Assembly (NCBI RefSeq): GCF_030733845.1
Contig: NZ_CP132311.1
Location: 2,173,501 to 2,237,500 of the forward strand
Length of the DNA stretch: 64,000 bases
Direction: 5' to 3'
From: Shinella zoogloeoides
GTDB lineage: Bacteria > Pseudomonadota > Alphaproteobacteria > Rhizobiales > Rhizobiaceae
The notes beneath the pieces are model-generated. The model did not search any database and had not been told where the DNA came from. It saw only the letters and a program-made list of their open reading frames with translations. This document shows positions 43,700-52,846 of the stretch, piece after piece. The stretch's first letter is position 1; each line of letters opens with the position of its first letter. A program made the translations under genes and the position numbers.

Positions 43700-43758
43700 A
43701 CCGGGCAACCCTTCCGGCTGCCGGCTGCGCAGGCTATATCATGCCCAGGAGGACATGA

Positions 43759-44274
43759 ATGATCTGGGCATTTGCAGTCGTGGCGGCGGCCATTCTCTAT
43801 CTCGCACTACGCTTCCGGCGGTTCCAAAGCTGGGTTGAACCCGTCCTTACCATCGTGGTCGCGATCGGCCTCACCGCGGCGCTCCTCATCTGGTTCGTCG
43901 AGGAACGCGCGCCCTCGGGCGATGTAGCGGCGCCCGATGCCACGCCTCCGGCGCTCAGCGCCGACAATCTCGTGCTTTCCGGCATGCAGGCGAGCCTCGG
44001 ACAGACGAAGACGAGCTACCGCATCACCGGCCAACTCGCCAACAAGGGCGACGTGCCCCTGCAATCCTTCCGCCTCGACGTCGTGCTCTCCGACTGCCCG
44101 AACGGCACCTGCCGGGAGGTCGGCCGCGACAGCGCGCTGATCGTGCTGCGCGTGTTGCCCGGCCAAAGCCAGCCCTTCACCACCTTCGCCGTCTTCCCCG
44201 GCAGCGACCTCAACCCCGTCACCACCCCGCAATGGGATTTCGGCGTGCGCGACGTGCGGGCCGCCGGGCGGTGA
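43759..44274 (+). CDS. Membrane protein with FxLYD-like domain
   Basis: This 171-residue protein has two N-terminal membrane segments (about 1-18 and 28-46) and a periplasmic beta domain from about 70. The domain contains ITGQLANKGDVPLQSFRLDVVLSDCPNG and ends QWDFGVRDVRA. That resembles FxLYD-type immunoglobulin-like folds. Two Cys (DCPNGTC) may form a disulfide. Function unknown. It starts with GGAGG seven bases upstream and ends four bases from the convergent methyltransferase gene. Confidence 0.7.
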   Translation: MIWAFAVVAAAILYLALRFRRFQSWVEPVLTIVVAIGLTAALLIWFVEERAPSGDVAAPDATPPALSADNLVLSGMQASLGQTKTSYRITGQLANKGDVPLQSFRLDVVLSDCPNGTCREVGRDSALIVLRVLPGQSQPFTTFAVFPGSDLNPVTTPQWDFGVRDVRAAGR

Positions 44275-44277
44275 GCC

Positions 44278-45816
44278 TCAGAAATAGATCTTGAACTTCT
44301 CGCGCACCGCCTGGTCCGTCGCGAAATCGAAGAGCGGGCCGCCGGCTTCGGCAAGGATGCGGTTCTTGCGCTCGATGGCTTTCTGCACCAGGTCCGGCCG
44401 GCCGATCTCTGCCCATTCCTTCGGGCTCGTGCGGTCGGCGACGGCAGGGTAGACGTATTCCGTCTGCATCAGGGAGAGCGTCTGCGGGTCGCCGAGATAG
44501 TGGCCGGGGCCGTCGAGGCAGACGGAGCGCATGGTCTCCAGCGAAACCGAATCCTCCGTCACGTCGATACCGCGCACGCAGCGTTGCACCTGGCCGAGCA
44601 GGTCGTCGCCGAGCACGAGGCTTTCCAGGCAGAAGCCGAGTAGCGAGGCATGCATGCCGACCGCCTCGTAGACCATGTTGAGGCCGGAAAGGCCGGCCAT
44701 GACGTTGGAGATCGCCTGTTCCCAGCCGGCCTGCATGTCCGGCAGCTTGGAATCCGCGATGCCGGCGGCGGCGCCGCCCGGCAGGCCATAGAACTGGTGC
44801 ATCTGCGCGCAGCCGGCCGTCAGCAGCGCCTGCTCGCCCGAGCCGCCGGACATGGCGCCGGTGCGAAGATCCGAGACAAAGGGCCAGGTGCCGAAGATCG
44901 CCGGGTGGCCGGGCGCCATGGCGTTGACATAGACGACGCCTGCAAGGCACTCGGCGACGGCCTGGACGATGGCGGTGGCGAGCGGCGCGGGGGCCGTCGC
45001 GCCGGCCTGCCCTGCCGACAGCAGCAGGATGGGCATGCCGGCGCGGATGCAGGCCTCCATGGTGATGCAGCTCTCCTCCGCGAATTTCATCGGCGGCACG
45101 ACGAAGCAGTTGGAATTCGACACGAAGGGCCGCGCCCGCCACTTGTCCTCGCCGCCCGCCATCATGTGGATGAGGTCGAAGCAGCCGGCGACATGGGAGG
45201 GATCGGAGAAACTGGTGCCGACATGTTTCGACGTGCCGGCGCAGCAGCCGTAGAGCGTGTTGATGTCCATCAGGAAATTGTCGGGTACATCGCGGCAGAC
45301 CATCGCCCGCTGGAAGAAATGCACGTTGTCGAGATGATGGACGAGCTGCGCGGCGTTGAAGAGGTCCTTCGCCGTCGATTCGCGGTATTCGCGTTTCTCC
45401 ACGTCAACGATATGCACCGCCGCGCCCGCCGTGCCGTAATAGACGCGGGTGCCCGACAGTTCGAGATCGTATTTCGGATCGCGGCCATGGAGCGTGATGT
45501 CGCGCGCGGCAAGCGCCAGCATGTCCTCCACCAGCGCGCGCGGGAAACGCAGCCGCCCGTCGTCACCGAGGATCGCACCGGCGCCGGTCATGATCTCGAT
45601 GCCGGACTTCGGCGCATTGGCGAGGCCGATATTTTCCAGCGCGTCCAGCGCCGCCTCGTGGATGCGGCGAACGCCCGCCTCGCTCAAGGGCTTGTACTGG
45701 CCGCCGGGCAGGCCGGGGCGCACGGGCCGGACGTTTTCCGCCAGCGGCGCGGCGCGCATGGCGACGCGGGCGGCACGGCCGCCGGACCGCCGGGACAAGA
45801 CTGCCTGTTCACTCAT
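44278..45816 (-). CDS. MttB-superfamily methylamine methyltransferase, non-pyrrolysine
   Basis: This 512-residue protein belongs to the trimethylamine methyltransferase (MttB) superfamily: LSEAGVRRIHEAALDALENIG near 45-65, YYGTAGAAVHIVD and GHYLGDPQTLSLMQTEYVYP. The frame has no internal stop, so it does not encode pyrrolysine. Non-Pyl members such as MtgB demethylate glycine betaine, passing the methyl group to a corrinoid protein. No corrinoid protein is encoded in the window. Next to two dimethylglycine-dehydrogenase-like genes, glycine betaine or another betaine is the likely substrate. Confidence 0.85.
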   Translation of the reverse strand: MSEQAVLSRRSGGRAARVAMRAAPLAENVRPVRPGLPGGQYKPLSEAGVRRIHEAALDALENIGLANAPKSGIEIMTGAGAILGDDGRLRFPRALVEDMLALAARDITLHGRDPKYDLELSGTRVYYGTAGAAVHIVDVEKREYRESTAKDLFNAAQLVHHLDNVHFFQRAMVCRDVPDNFLMDINTLYGCCAGTSKHVGTSFSDPSHVAGCFDLIHMMAGGEDKWRARPFVSNSNCFVVPPMKFAEESCITMEACIRAGMPILLLSAGQAGATAPAPLATAIVQAVAECLAGVVYVNAMAPGHPAIFGTWPFVSDLRTGAMSGGSGEQALLTAGCAQMHQFYGLPGGAAAGIADSKLPDMQAGWEQAISNVMAGLSGLNMVYEAVGMHASLLGFCLESLVLGDDLLGQVQRCVRGIDVTEDSVSLETMRSVCLDGPGHYLGDPQTLSLMQTEYVYPAVADRTSPKEWAEIGRPDLVQKAIERKNRILAEAGGPLFDFATDQAVREKFKIYF

Positions 45817-46654
45817 GATCCGTCTCCCCCGCCCCGGCGGCAAGCATCTGGTTGATCCGGTCCCCCGACGCGGCGGCGGACAATCTGGCAAAACTGCCAT
45901 CCTTCACGATGGCCTCCATCTGCTCGGCGATGGCCGCATGGGTGACGCGGGCGATCATCGAGCCGAGCGAGATGCGGCGCACGCCGATGGCGGCGAACTG
46001 CGGCACGGTGAGCTGGCGCAGCGGCCCGGCGGCGAGCGCATTGACGGGCTTTGCGACTGACTGCACGACGCGTCGCAGCTCCGCCTCGCCCGGCGGCACC
46101 GGCACATAGACGAGGTCCGCGCCGGCCTTCTCGAAGGCCTGGATGCGCCGGATGGCCTCGTCGAGGTCGTAGACACCGTTCATCACGCCGTCGGCGCGGG
46201 CACAGAGGATGAAAGGGCGACCGAGCGAGCGGGCAGCGTCGGCGGCCGCGCGGATACGCTCGACGGCGAGGTCGAAACCATAGGCCGGGTTGCCGTCGAC
46301 CATCTGCGTGTCTTCGATCGAGCAGCCGGACAGACCCACTTCAGCGGCAAGCCGGATCGTCTCGGCGACATCGTCGGGCGCATCGGCAAAACCGTTCTCG
46401 AAATCGCCGGAAACGGGAAGCGCGGTCGCGCGTACGATATCCTCGGCGTGCTTCAAAGACTCATCCCGTGTCACCCGGCCCATATCCGGCCGGCCGAGCG
46501 TGAAGGCGAAGCCGGCGGAGGTGGTGGCGAGCGCCACGGCGCCGGAGGCCGCCATCATGCGGGCGGAACCCATGTCCCAAGGGTTCGGGATGACGAAGCA
46601 GCCCGACTGGTGCAAAGCGTGAAAACGTCGGTGGCGTTCGGCAAGCGTGGTCAT
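45809..46654 (-). CDS. Isocitrate lyase/PEP mutase family protein
   Basis: This TIM-barrel protein of 281 residues belongs to the PEP mutase/isocitrate lyase superfamily. It has PNPWDMGSARMMAASGAVAL (about 24-43), the metal motif SGDFENGFADAP (about 82-93) and SIEDTQ. The KKCG loop of isocitrate lyase is absent, so it is more likely a C-C lyase or decarboxylase acting on a small keto or carboxy acid. The stop overlaps the methyltransferase start by eight bases, and its start overlaps the flavoprotein gene stop by four, so it belongs to this operon. Role in it unknown. Confidence 0.82.
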   Translation of the reverse strand: MTTLAERHRRFHALHQSGCFVIPNPWDMGSARMMAASGAVALATTSAGFAFTLGRPDMGRVTRDESLKHAEDIVRATALPVSGDFENGFADAPDDVAETIRLAAEVGLSGCSIEDTQMVDGNPAYGFDLAVERIRAAADAARSLGRPFILCARADGVMNGVYDLDEAIRRIQAFEKAGADLVYVPVPPGEAELRRVVQSVAKPVNALAAGPLRQLTVPQFAAIGVRRISLGSMIARVTHAAIAEQMEAIVKDGSFARLSAAASGDRINQMLAAGAGETDHE

Positions 46655-49098
46655 GCCCGTACCCTCTCGGCCTTCGGATCGTACAGCGGCGCAAGCGAGG
46701 CTTCCGCCTTCACCCGCACGCCGGCAATCTCGATCTCGTAATTCGAGGCCAGCACATCCGCCTCGCTCTCGCCCTGGCAGGGTACATAGCCCATGCCGAT
46801 CGCGCCGCCGAGATAGTGACCGAAATTGCCGGAGGTGATGGTCGAGACGATCCTGCCGTCGCGCACCAGCGCCTCGTTGTGGAAGAGCAGCGGCTCGGGA
46901 TCGGAAAGCCTGAACTGCACCATGCGGCGCTTCAGGCCCTCCTCCTGCCTGCGCAGGACGGCATCGCGGCCGATGAAATCGCCCTTCTTGGTGCGCACGG
47001 CAAAGCCGAGGCCGGCTTCCAGCACATGGTCCTCGTCGGTAATGTCATGGCCGAAATGGCGGAAGGCCTTTTCGATGCGGCAACTGTCCAGCGTGTGCAG
47101 GCCGCAGAGCTTCAGGCCGACATCCGCCCCGGCTTCCTCCAGCGCCTCGAAGACATGGGCGGTCTGGTCGGTGGAGACGTAGAGCTCCCAGCCGAGCTCG
47201 CCGACATAGGTAACGCGGTGGGCGCGGGCGAGGCCCATGCCGATCTCGATCTCCCGCGCCGTCGCGAACGGGTGGTGCGCGTTGGAGAAGTCATTGGGGC
47301 TGACCTTCTGCATGAGGTCGCGCGCCTTCGGTCCCATGACGCAGAGCACGCTTTCGGCTGCCGTGACATCGGTGATGACGACGAACTCGTCCGTGAGATG
47401 CTTGCGCAGCCAGGCGAGGTCGCGCTGCAGCGTCGCGCCGGGCACGACGAGGAAGAAGGCGTTTTCCGAAAGGCGCGTCACCGTCAGGTCGCTCTCGATG
47501 CCGCCGCGGACGTTGAGCATCTGGGTATAGACGATCCTGCCGGGCCCGACGTCCATCTGGTTGGCGCAGAGCCTTTGCAGGAAGGCGAGCGCATCGCGGC
47601 CCTCCACGCGGATCTTGCCGAAGGAGGTCATGTCGAAAAGGCCGACGCCGTTTCGGACGGCAAGGTGCTCTTCCTTCTGGTTCTCGAACCAGTTCTGGCG
47701 CTTCCACGAATAGCGGTATTCCCGCTCCTGTCCTTCCTTGGAAAACCAGTTGGCGCGCTCCCAGCCCGCCACTTCACCGAACACCGCGCCGCGCGCCTTC
47801 AGGTGCTCGTGCAGCGGCGAGCGGCGCACGCCCCGCGCCGTCGCCATCTGGCGATAGGGGAAATGGTCGGCATAGAGCAGGCCGAGCGTTTCAGAGACGC
47901 GATCCTTCAGATAGGCGCGGTTCTTCTGGAACGGCTGGGCGCGGCGGATATCCACCTCCCAGAGGTCGAAGGGCGGCTCGCCGTCGTTCATCCATTGGGC
48001 GAGCGCCATGCCCGCACCGCCGGAGGAGACGATGCCGATGGAATTGTAGCCGGCGGCGACCCAGTAGCCCTTCAGTTCCGGCGCTTCGCCGAGATAGTAG
48101 CGGTCGTCGGGCGTAAAACTCTCCGGGCCATTGAAGAAGGTGTGGATGCCGGCCGTTTCCAGCATCGGCATGCGATTGATGGCGTTTTCGAGGATCGGCT
48201 GGAAGTGATCGAAATCCTCCGGCAGCTGGTCGAAGCAGAAATCTTCCGAAATGCCGTCCATGCCCCAGGGCTTGGCCTTCAGCTCGAAGGCGCCGATCAG
48301 CATCTTGCCGGCATCCTCCTTGTAATAGGTGCATTCGTCCGGCACGCGCAGCACCGGCAGGCGCTGAAGGTTCGGGATCGGCTCGGTGACGATGTAGAAA
48401 TGCTCGCAGGCATGGAGCGGCAGCGTGACGCCCGACATGTCTGCGAGCGTGCGCCCCCACATGCCGGCGGCATTAACGACATTCTCCGTCTCTATGGTGA
48501 AGCTCTCGCCGTTCTGCTCGCAGGCAACGCCCGTCACGCGGCCGTCCTTCGTCAGCACCGACGTCACCTTGACGCCCTCAATGACCGTCGCGCCGTTCTG
48601 CCGCGCGCCCTTGGCGAGCGCCATGGCGATATTGGCCGGATCGCACTGGCCGTCGAGCGGCAGGTGCACGGCAGCCTTCACATCCGCCGTGTTGAGGTGC
48701 GGATAGAGCGCCTTCACCTCGTCGACGGTGATCTCGCGCACATCGATGTCGAAGGCGCGGGCGAGCGAGGCCTGACGGTAGATCTCCTCCTTGCGCTCCT
48801 CGGTCAGCGCCACGGTCATCGAGCCGCACTGGCGCATGCCGGTGCCGATGCCCGTCTCGGCCTCGAGCTTGACGTAGAGGTCGGCGGAATATTTGGCGAG
48901 GCGCGTCATGTTCTGCGAGGCGCGCAGCTGGCCGATGAGGCCGGCGGCGTGCCATGTGGTGCCGCAGGTCAGCTGCTTGCGCTCCAGCAGCACCACATCC
49001 GTCCAGCCGAGTTTTGCCAGATGATACGCGACCGAGCAACCGGACACGCCGCCGCCGATGATGACGGCTCTCGCCTTGGAGGGAATGGGCTTGGTCAT
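46651..49098 (-). CDS. Dimethylglycine/sarcosine dehydrogenase-type flavoprotein (DAO-GcvT), copy 1
   Basis: This 815-residue enzyme has an FAD-binding DAO domain (about 8-370; VIIGGGVSGCSVAYHLAKLG, Rossmann) and a C-terminal GcvT-like folate domain (about 430-800; LGWELYVSTDQ and GRDAVLRRQEEG). The CGTTWHAAG segment near residue 45-53 contains the His to which FAD is covalently attached in dimethylglycine dehydrogenase. Family members oxidise N-methyl groups and hand formaldehyde to tetrahydrofolate. It overlaps both neighbours by four bases. The exact amine (dimethylglycine or sarcosine) cannot be read. Confidence 0.9.
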   Translation of the reverse strand: MTKPIPSKARAVIIGGGVSGCSVAYHLAKLGWTDVVLLERKQLTCGTTWHAAGLIGQLRASQNMTRLAKYSADLYVKLEAETGIGTGMRQCGSMTVALTEERKEEIYRQASLARAFDIDVREITVDEVKALYPHLNTADVKAAVHLPLDGQCDPANIAMALAKGARQNGATVIEGVKVTSVLTKDGRVTGVACEQNGESFTIETENVVNAAGMWGRTLADMSGVTLPLHACEHFYIVTEPIPNLQRLPVLRVPDECTYYKEDAGKMLIGAFELKAKPWGMDGISEDFCFDQLPEDFDHFQPILENAINRMPMLETAGIHTFFNGPESFTPDDRYYLGEAPELKGYWVAAGYNSIGIVSSGGAGMALAQWMNDGEPPFDLWEVDIRRAQPFQKNRAYLKDRVSETLGLLYADHFPYRQMATARGVRRSPLHEHLKARGAVFGEVAGWERANWFSKEGQEREYRYSWKRQNWFENQKEEHLAVRNGVGLFDMTSFGKIRVEGRDALAFLQRLCANQMDVGPGRIVYTQMLNVRGGIESDLTVTRLSENAFFLVVPGATLQRDLAWLRKHLTDEFVVITDVTAAESVLCVMGPKARDLMQKVSPNDFSNAHHPFATAREIEIGMGLARAHRVTYVGELGWELYVSTDQTAHVFEALEEAGADVGLKLCGLHTLDSCRIEKAFRHFGHDITDEDHVLEAGLGFAVRTKKGDFIGRDAVLRRQEEGLKRRMVQFRLSDPEPLLFHNEALVRDGRIVSTITSGNFGHYLGGAIGMGYVPCQGESEADVLASNYEIEIAGVRVKAEASLAPLYDPKAERVRA

Positions 49099-51545
49099 GC
49101 GCGCAGTCTTTCATTGTTGGGGTCGAAGAGCGGGCCGTCCGGCTGGACGGTCGCCTTGAAGCGGTCGCCGTAGATTTCCACCTCGATCTCGGTGCCTGCC
49201 ACCGCGAGGTCGGCGCGCAGCATGCCGAGCGCAATGGACTTGCCGGTGCGGTAGCCCCAGTTGCCGGAGGTCGTCTCGCCCACCACCTTGCCGCCATGCC
49301 AGAGCGTCGACATGTAGGGCGCGTCGCAATCGCCGGCCTCCACGGTCAGCAGCACGAAGCGCTTGGTCACGCCCTGCTGCTTCTCCCGCTCCAGCGCCGC
49401 CTTGCCCTTGAAATCGGGCTTCGCCCAGTCGACGAAGCGGTCGAGGCCACCTTGCAGGATGGTGTAGTCGGTCGAAAGATCGCCCTTCCAGGCGCGATAC
49501 CCCTTCTCGATGCGCAGGCTGTCGAGCGCTTCCATGCCGAAGGGTTTCAGGCCATGTTTCTGCCCGGCTTCCCAGACGGCGTCGAAGATGACGGCCGTAT
49601 CCTCCACCTTGCTGTGGATTTCCCAGCCGAGCTCGCCGGCGAAGGAGACGCGCACCAGCTGGCACCAGCGGCCGGCGATCTGGCAGGCCTGATGGGTGAG
49701 CCAGCCCTTCTGGAGATCGGCGTCGCTGACCTCGGCAAGGATGGCGCGGGAATTCGGGCCCGAGAGGATCTGGCAGGAGAAGTTCTCCGTCACGTCGTCC
49801 AGCGTGAAGGCGGCCCCCTCCGGCAAGTGCTTCTGCAGCCATTCGAAATCGTGCCACTGCGCCGTCGCGGCGGTGATGAGGAAGAAGAAGTCCTCCGCCA
49901 GCATCATGACCGACATTTCCGTAACGATGCGGCCCTTGTCGTCGGCAAAATAGGCAAGGCCGATGCGGCCCGGTTTCGGCACCTTGCCAGTGATGAGCGA
50001 GGAGAGCCACGCCGTCGCACCCTCCCCCTTGACGCGGAAGCGCGAGAAGCCGGGAAGGTCGAGGATGCCGGCGGCCTCGGTGACGGCGCGGCACTCTTCC
50101 TCGATGCGCGGCCGCCACGGCCCCTCGCGGTTCCAGGTCTGCGTCGCCTCTTCCGAAACGTCGTCGCCGGGCTGGGCGTACCAGTTGGCCCGCTCCCAGC
50201 CGTTGTAGGGCTTGAACTGCGCGCCGAGTCCCTTGATGCGGTCGTGGATCGGCGAAAGCTTTCGGTCCCGGCCCGCCGGCCAGGCGTGTTTCGGGAAATG
50301 CATGGCATATTCGTGGCCGTAGACTTCCATGCCCTTGGCGACGCAATAGTCCTTGTCGGCGGCAAAGGCGGTGTAGCGGCGCGGGTCGCAGGACCACATG
50401 TCCCATTCCGTCTCGCCCTCCGTCACCCATTCCGCCAGCACCTTGCCGGCCCCGCCCGCCTGGCAGATGCCGAAGGTGAAGACGCAGGCCTCGAAGGCAT
50501 TCGGCACGCCGGGCATGGGGCCGAGCAGCGGGTTACCATCAGGCGCATAGGGGATTGGGCCGTTGATCATGCGCGACAGGCCCGCCGTGCCGAGGATCGG
50601 CACGCGCTCGACGGCATCGTTGAGATACCATTCGAGCCGGTCGAGATCGTCGGGGAAGAGCTGGAACGAAAAGTCGTCCGGCATCGGATCGTCGGGCGTC
50701 ACCCAATGCGCCTTGCAATTGCGCTCGTAGGGGCCGAGATTCATGCCCGTCTTCTCCTGCCGGAGATAGTAGGAGCTGTCGACGTCGCGCAGCAGCGGCA
50801 GCTTGTGGCCGGCCTCCTTCGACCAGGCGGCAAGCTCGGGGATTTCCTCGAACAGCATGTATTGATGGCTCATCACCATCATCGGCACGTCGCGGCCGAA
50901 CCACTTGCCGACCTCGCGGGCATAGTAGCCGGCAGCGTTGACGACCTTCTCGCAGCGGATCTCGCCCTGCGGCGTCGAGATCACCCATTCCTCGCCCTCG
51001 CGCCGCGCGCCGGTCGCCGGACAGAAGCGGAAGATCTTCGCGCCCATGTCGCGCGCGCCCTTCGCCAGTGCCTGCGTCAGCTGCGCGGGGTCGATGTCGC
51101 CGTCATAGGGGTCGTAGAGCGCGCCGGTGAGGTCATGCGTTTCGAGGAACGGGTATTTCGAGCGCATCTCGTCGGGCGTCAGGATGTCGAGGTCCATGCC
51201 CTGGTAGCGGCCCATGCCGACGACGCGCTTGAACTCCTGCAGCCGCTCCTTGGAGTGGCCGAGGCGGATCGAGCCCGTTACGTGGTAGTTCATGGGATAA
51301 TCGACCAGAGCGCCCAACTCGCGGTAGAGCGAGGCGGAATAGCGCTGCATGTTCATGAGCGACCAGGAGGAGGAGAAGGTCGGCACGTTGCCGGCGGCGT
51401 GCCAGGTGGAGCCGGCCGTCAGCTCGTTCTTTTCGAGCAGCACGCAATCCGTCCATCCGGCCTTGGCCAGATGATAGAGCGCCGACGCCCCCACGGCGCC
51501 TCCGCCGATGATGACGACACGGGCATGGCTTGGCAGTGCGGACAT
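49095..51545 (-). CDS. Dimethylglycine/sarcosine dehydrogenase-type flavoprotein (DAO-GcvT), copy 2
   Basis: This is a paralogue of the next gene, 816 residues, with the same two domains: VVIIGGGAVGASALYHLAKAG at about 10-30, AGSTWHAAG with the FAD-linking His, then the GcvT part (SFAGELGWEIHSKVED and TTSGNWGYRTGKSIALGML). It is the first gene of the operon and diverges from a LysR gene. Two tandem copies suggest successive demethylations, for example dimethylglycine to sarcosine to glycine. The ATG at 51545 gives the normal Rossmann N-terminus; an upstream in-frame start is less likely. Confidence 0.9.
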   Translation of the reverse strand: MSALPSHARVVIIGGGAVGASALYHLAKAGWTDCVLLEKNELTAGSTWHAAGNVPTFSSSWSLMNMQRYSASLYRELGALVDYPMNYHVTGSIRLGHSKERLQEFKRVVGMGRYQGMDLDILTPDEMRSKYPFLETHDLTGALYDPYDGDIDPAQLTQALAKGARDMGAKIFRFCPATGARREGEEWVISTPQGEIRCEKVVNAAGYYAREVGKWFGRDVPMMVMSHQYMLFEEIPELAAWSKEAGHKLPLLRDVDSSYYLRQEKTGMNLGPYERNCKAHWVTPDDPMPDDFSFQLFPDDLDRLEWYLNDAVERVPILGTAGLSRMINGPIPYAPDGNPLLGPMPGVPNAFEACVFTFGICQAGGAGKVLAEWVTEGETEWDMWSCDPRRYTAFAADKDYCVAKGMEVYGHEYAMHFPKHAWPAGRDRKLSPIHDRIKGLGAQFKPYNGWERANWYAQPGDDVSEEATQTWNREGPWRPRIEEECRAVTEAAGILDLPGFSRFRVKGEGATAWLSSLITGKVPKPGRIGLAYFADDKGRIVTEMSVMMLAEDFFFLITAATAQWHDFEWLQKHLPEGAAFTLDDVTENFSCQILSGPNSRAILAEVSDADLQKGWLTHQACQIAGRWCQLVRVSFAGELGWEIHSKVEDTAVIFDAVWEAGQKHGLKPFGMEALDSLRIEKGYRAWKGDLSTDYTILQGGLDRFVDWAKPDFKGKAALEREKQQGVTKRFVLLTVEAGDCDAPYMSTLWHGGKVVGETTSGNWGYRTGKSIALGMLRADLAVAGTEIEVEIYGDRFKATVQPDGPLFDPNNERLRA

Positions 51546-51619
51546 TCTCGTTTCCCTTCTTTGCCCCGGATTTGTGGCAACCAAAGCGCCTTGCGGCAAG
51601 CGGGCGGAATTCGCTTTAT

Positions 51620-51638
51620 TAATCGGAAATCTCGATTA
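51620..51638. promoter_or_regulatory. LysR-type operator candidate
   Basis: TAATCG-GAAATCT-CGATTA is a perfect 6+6 dyad containing a T-N11-A core (51623-51635). It lies 37 bases before the LysR start and 75 from the flavoprotein start, the usual place for LysR autoregulation and activation. Confidence 0.5.
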
Positions 51639-51674
51639 CATTGCCGTCAAACATTGGAAAAATACGGCGCGTTC

Positions 51675-52523
51675 ATGCAAATTGTCCTGATTGAGACATT
51701 CCTGGACCTGATGGAAACCCGCAATTTCAACCGCACGGCGGAGCGGCTGAACATCACGCAATCGACGGTCACCCACCGCATCAACGCGCTGGAGGCGATG
51801 TTCGCGCGAAAGCTCTTCGCGCGCAACAAGGGCGGCACCCAGCCGACCGCCGCGGGCCTGCGTTTCCTCGATCACGCCAAGGCGCTCCAGCATCAGTGGC
51901 ACGAGGCGACGAGGGCGGTGGAGACGGCCGGCGCCTACGAGCGTTCCATGCGCATCGGTCTGCAGCACGACCTCGCCGCCCACTATGCCGGCGACTGGCT
52001 GGCGGCAGTGCGCAAGGAACTGCCGGCGACCTCCATCTACTTGGAAGTCGACTATTCCAGCCAGATGAACCGCGACCTCGGCGCAGGTGATCTCGACCTC
52101 GCCATCCTCTTCACGCCGCATTACCTGCCGGACCTGCATTACGAGCGCATCGGCGAGGTGCATTACGAGATGGTGAGCAGCAGGGTGACGCGCATCGAGG
52201 ACGTGAAGCCGGAGGACTATATCCAGGCCGTCTATTCTCCCGCCTTCGACCGGCTGCACCGGCAGGCCCATCCCGCCCTCTCGACCGCGCCGATCGCCAG
52301 CGGCGAGACGACCGCCATCCTTGCGCTGATGCAGAAGCTCGGCGGCGCGGCCTTCGTGATGGCGGCGGATGCGAAGCGGCTGCTGCGCACGGGCGCGGCG
52401 AGCCGGGTGGCCGGGGCCGAGCCGATCGCGCAGGCCGTCTACGCCGCCGTCAACGTGCGCACCCGCCATGCCCACCAGCATCGGCGGATCATCGCAATCC
52501 TGCAGGCCCTGCTTGCCGCCTGA
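51675..52523 (+). CDS. LysR-family regulator of the demethylation operon
   Basis: This 282-residue regulator has its HTH at about 1-62 (MQIVLIETFLDLMETRNFNR and TQSTVTHRINALE) and a short effector domain (LQHDLAAHYAGDWLAAVRKE onward). It diverges from the flavoprotein-methyltransferase operon, with a dyad between them, and is the obvious regulator. The effector is probably a methylated amine. The long open frame upstream is antisense to the flavoprotein gene. Confidence 0.88.
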   Translation: MQIVLIETFLDLMETRNFNRTAERLNITQSTVTHRINALEAMFARKLFARNKGGTQPTAAGLRFLDHAKALQHQWHEATRAVETAGAYERSMRIGLQHDLAAHYAGDWLAAVRKELPATSIYLEVDYSSQMNRDLGAGDLDLAILFTPHYLPDLHYERIGEVHYEMVSSRVTRIEDVKPEDYIQAVYSPAFDRLHRQAHPALSTAPIASGETTAILALMQKLGGAAFVMAADAKRLLRTGAASRVAGAEPIAQAVYAAVNVRTRHAHQHRRIIAILQALLAA

Positions 52524-52588
52524 ATCCTTGAAACCGGCCGGAGCCATGCCTATTAACGGCAAACCCGATTCCGACGAAGGAGACGCCC

Positions 52589-52843
52589 ATGGCCGCCCGC
52601 GACCGCTACTCGCGCAAACTCGAATGCGCCATGTGCGGCAATTCCGGCTATGCCGAGGTCTCCGAGGACGACATGCCGACCCGCAAGAACCCCGACTTCA
52701 CGGTGGATTCCCTGCCGCGCGGCTTCCTGACCGAACGTCCCTCGAAATATCCGGACAAGCACATGATCCGCTGCCGCTGCGGCCATGTCTTCAAGTTCCA
52801 GCAGAAGACGGTCTATGCCGAGGGCGGCGAGCCCCGGCGCTAG
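52589..52843 (+). CDS. Small zinc-ribbon-like protein
   Basis: This 84-residue protein has ECAMCGNSGYAEVSEDD near the start and IRCRCGHVFKFQ near residue 60-71. The CxxC and CxC pairs suggest one bound zinc. No characterised family recognised. A GGAGA site precedes the ATG. It ends four bases from the convergent SDR gene. Possibly co-transcribed with the LysR gene (65-base gap). Confidence 0.65.
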   Translation: MAARDRYSRKLECAMCGNSGYAEVSEDDMPTRKNPDFTVDSLPRGFLTERPSKYPDKHMIRCRCGHVFKFQQKTVYAEGGEPRR

Positions 52844-52846
52844 GCC

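Noticed and set aside
44278..45816. Pyrrolysine-containing trimethylamine methyltransferase
   Set aside because: The frame has no in-frame TAG, and no pyl genes or corrinoid partner are visible.
45809..46654. Isocitrate lyase of the glyoxylate bypass
   Set aside because: The protein is too short and the KKCG loop is missing; only the superfamily fold and metal motif are shared.
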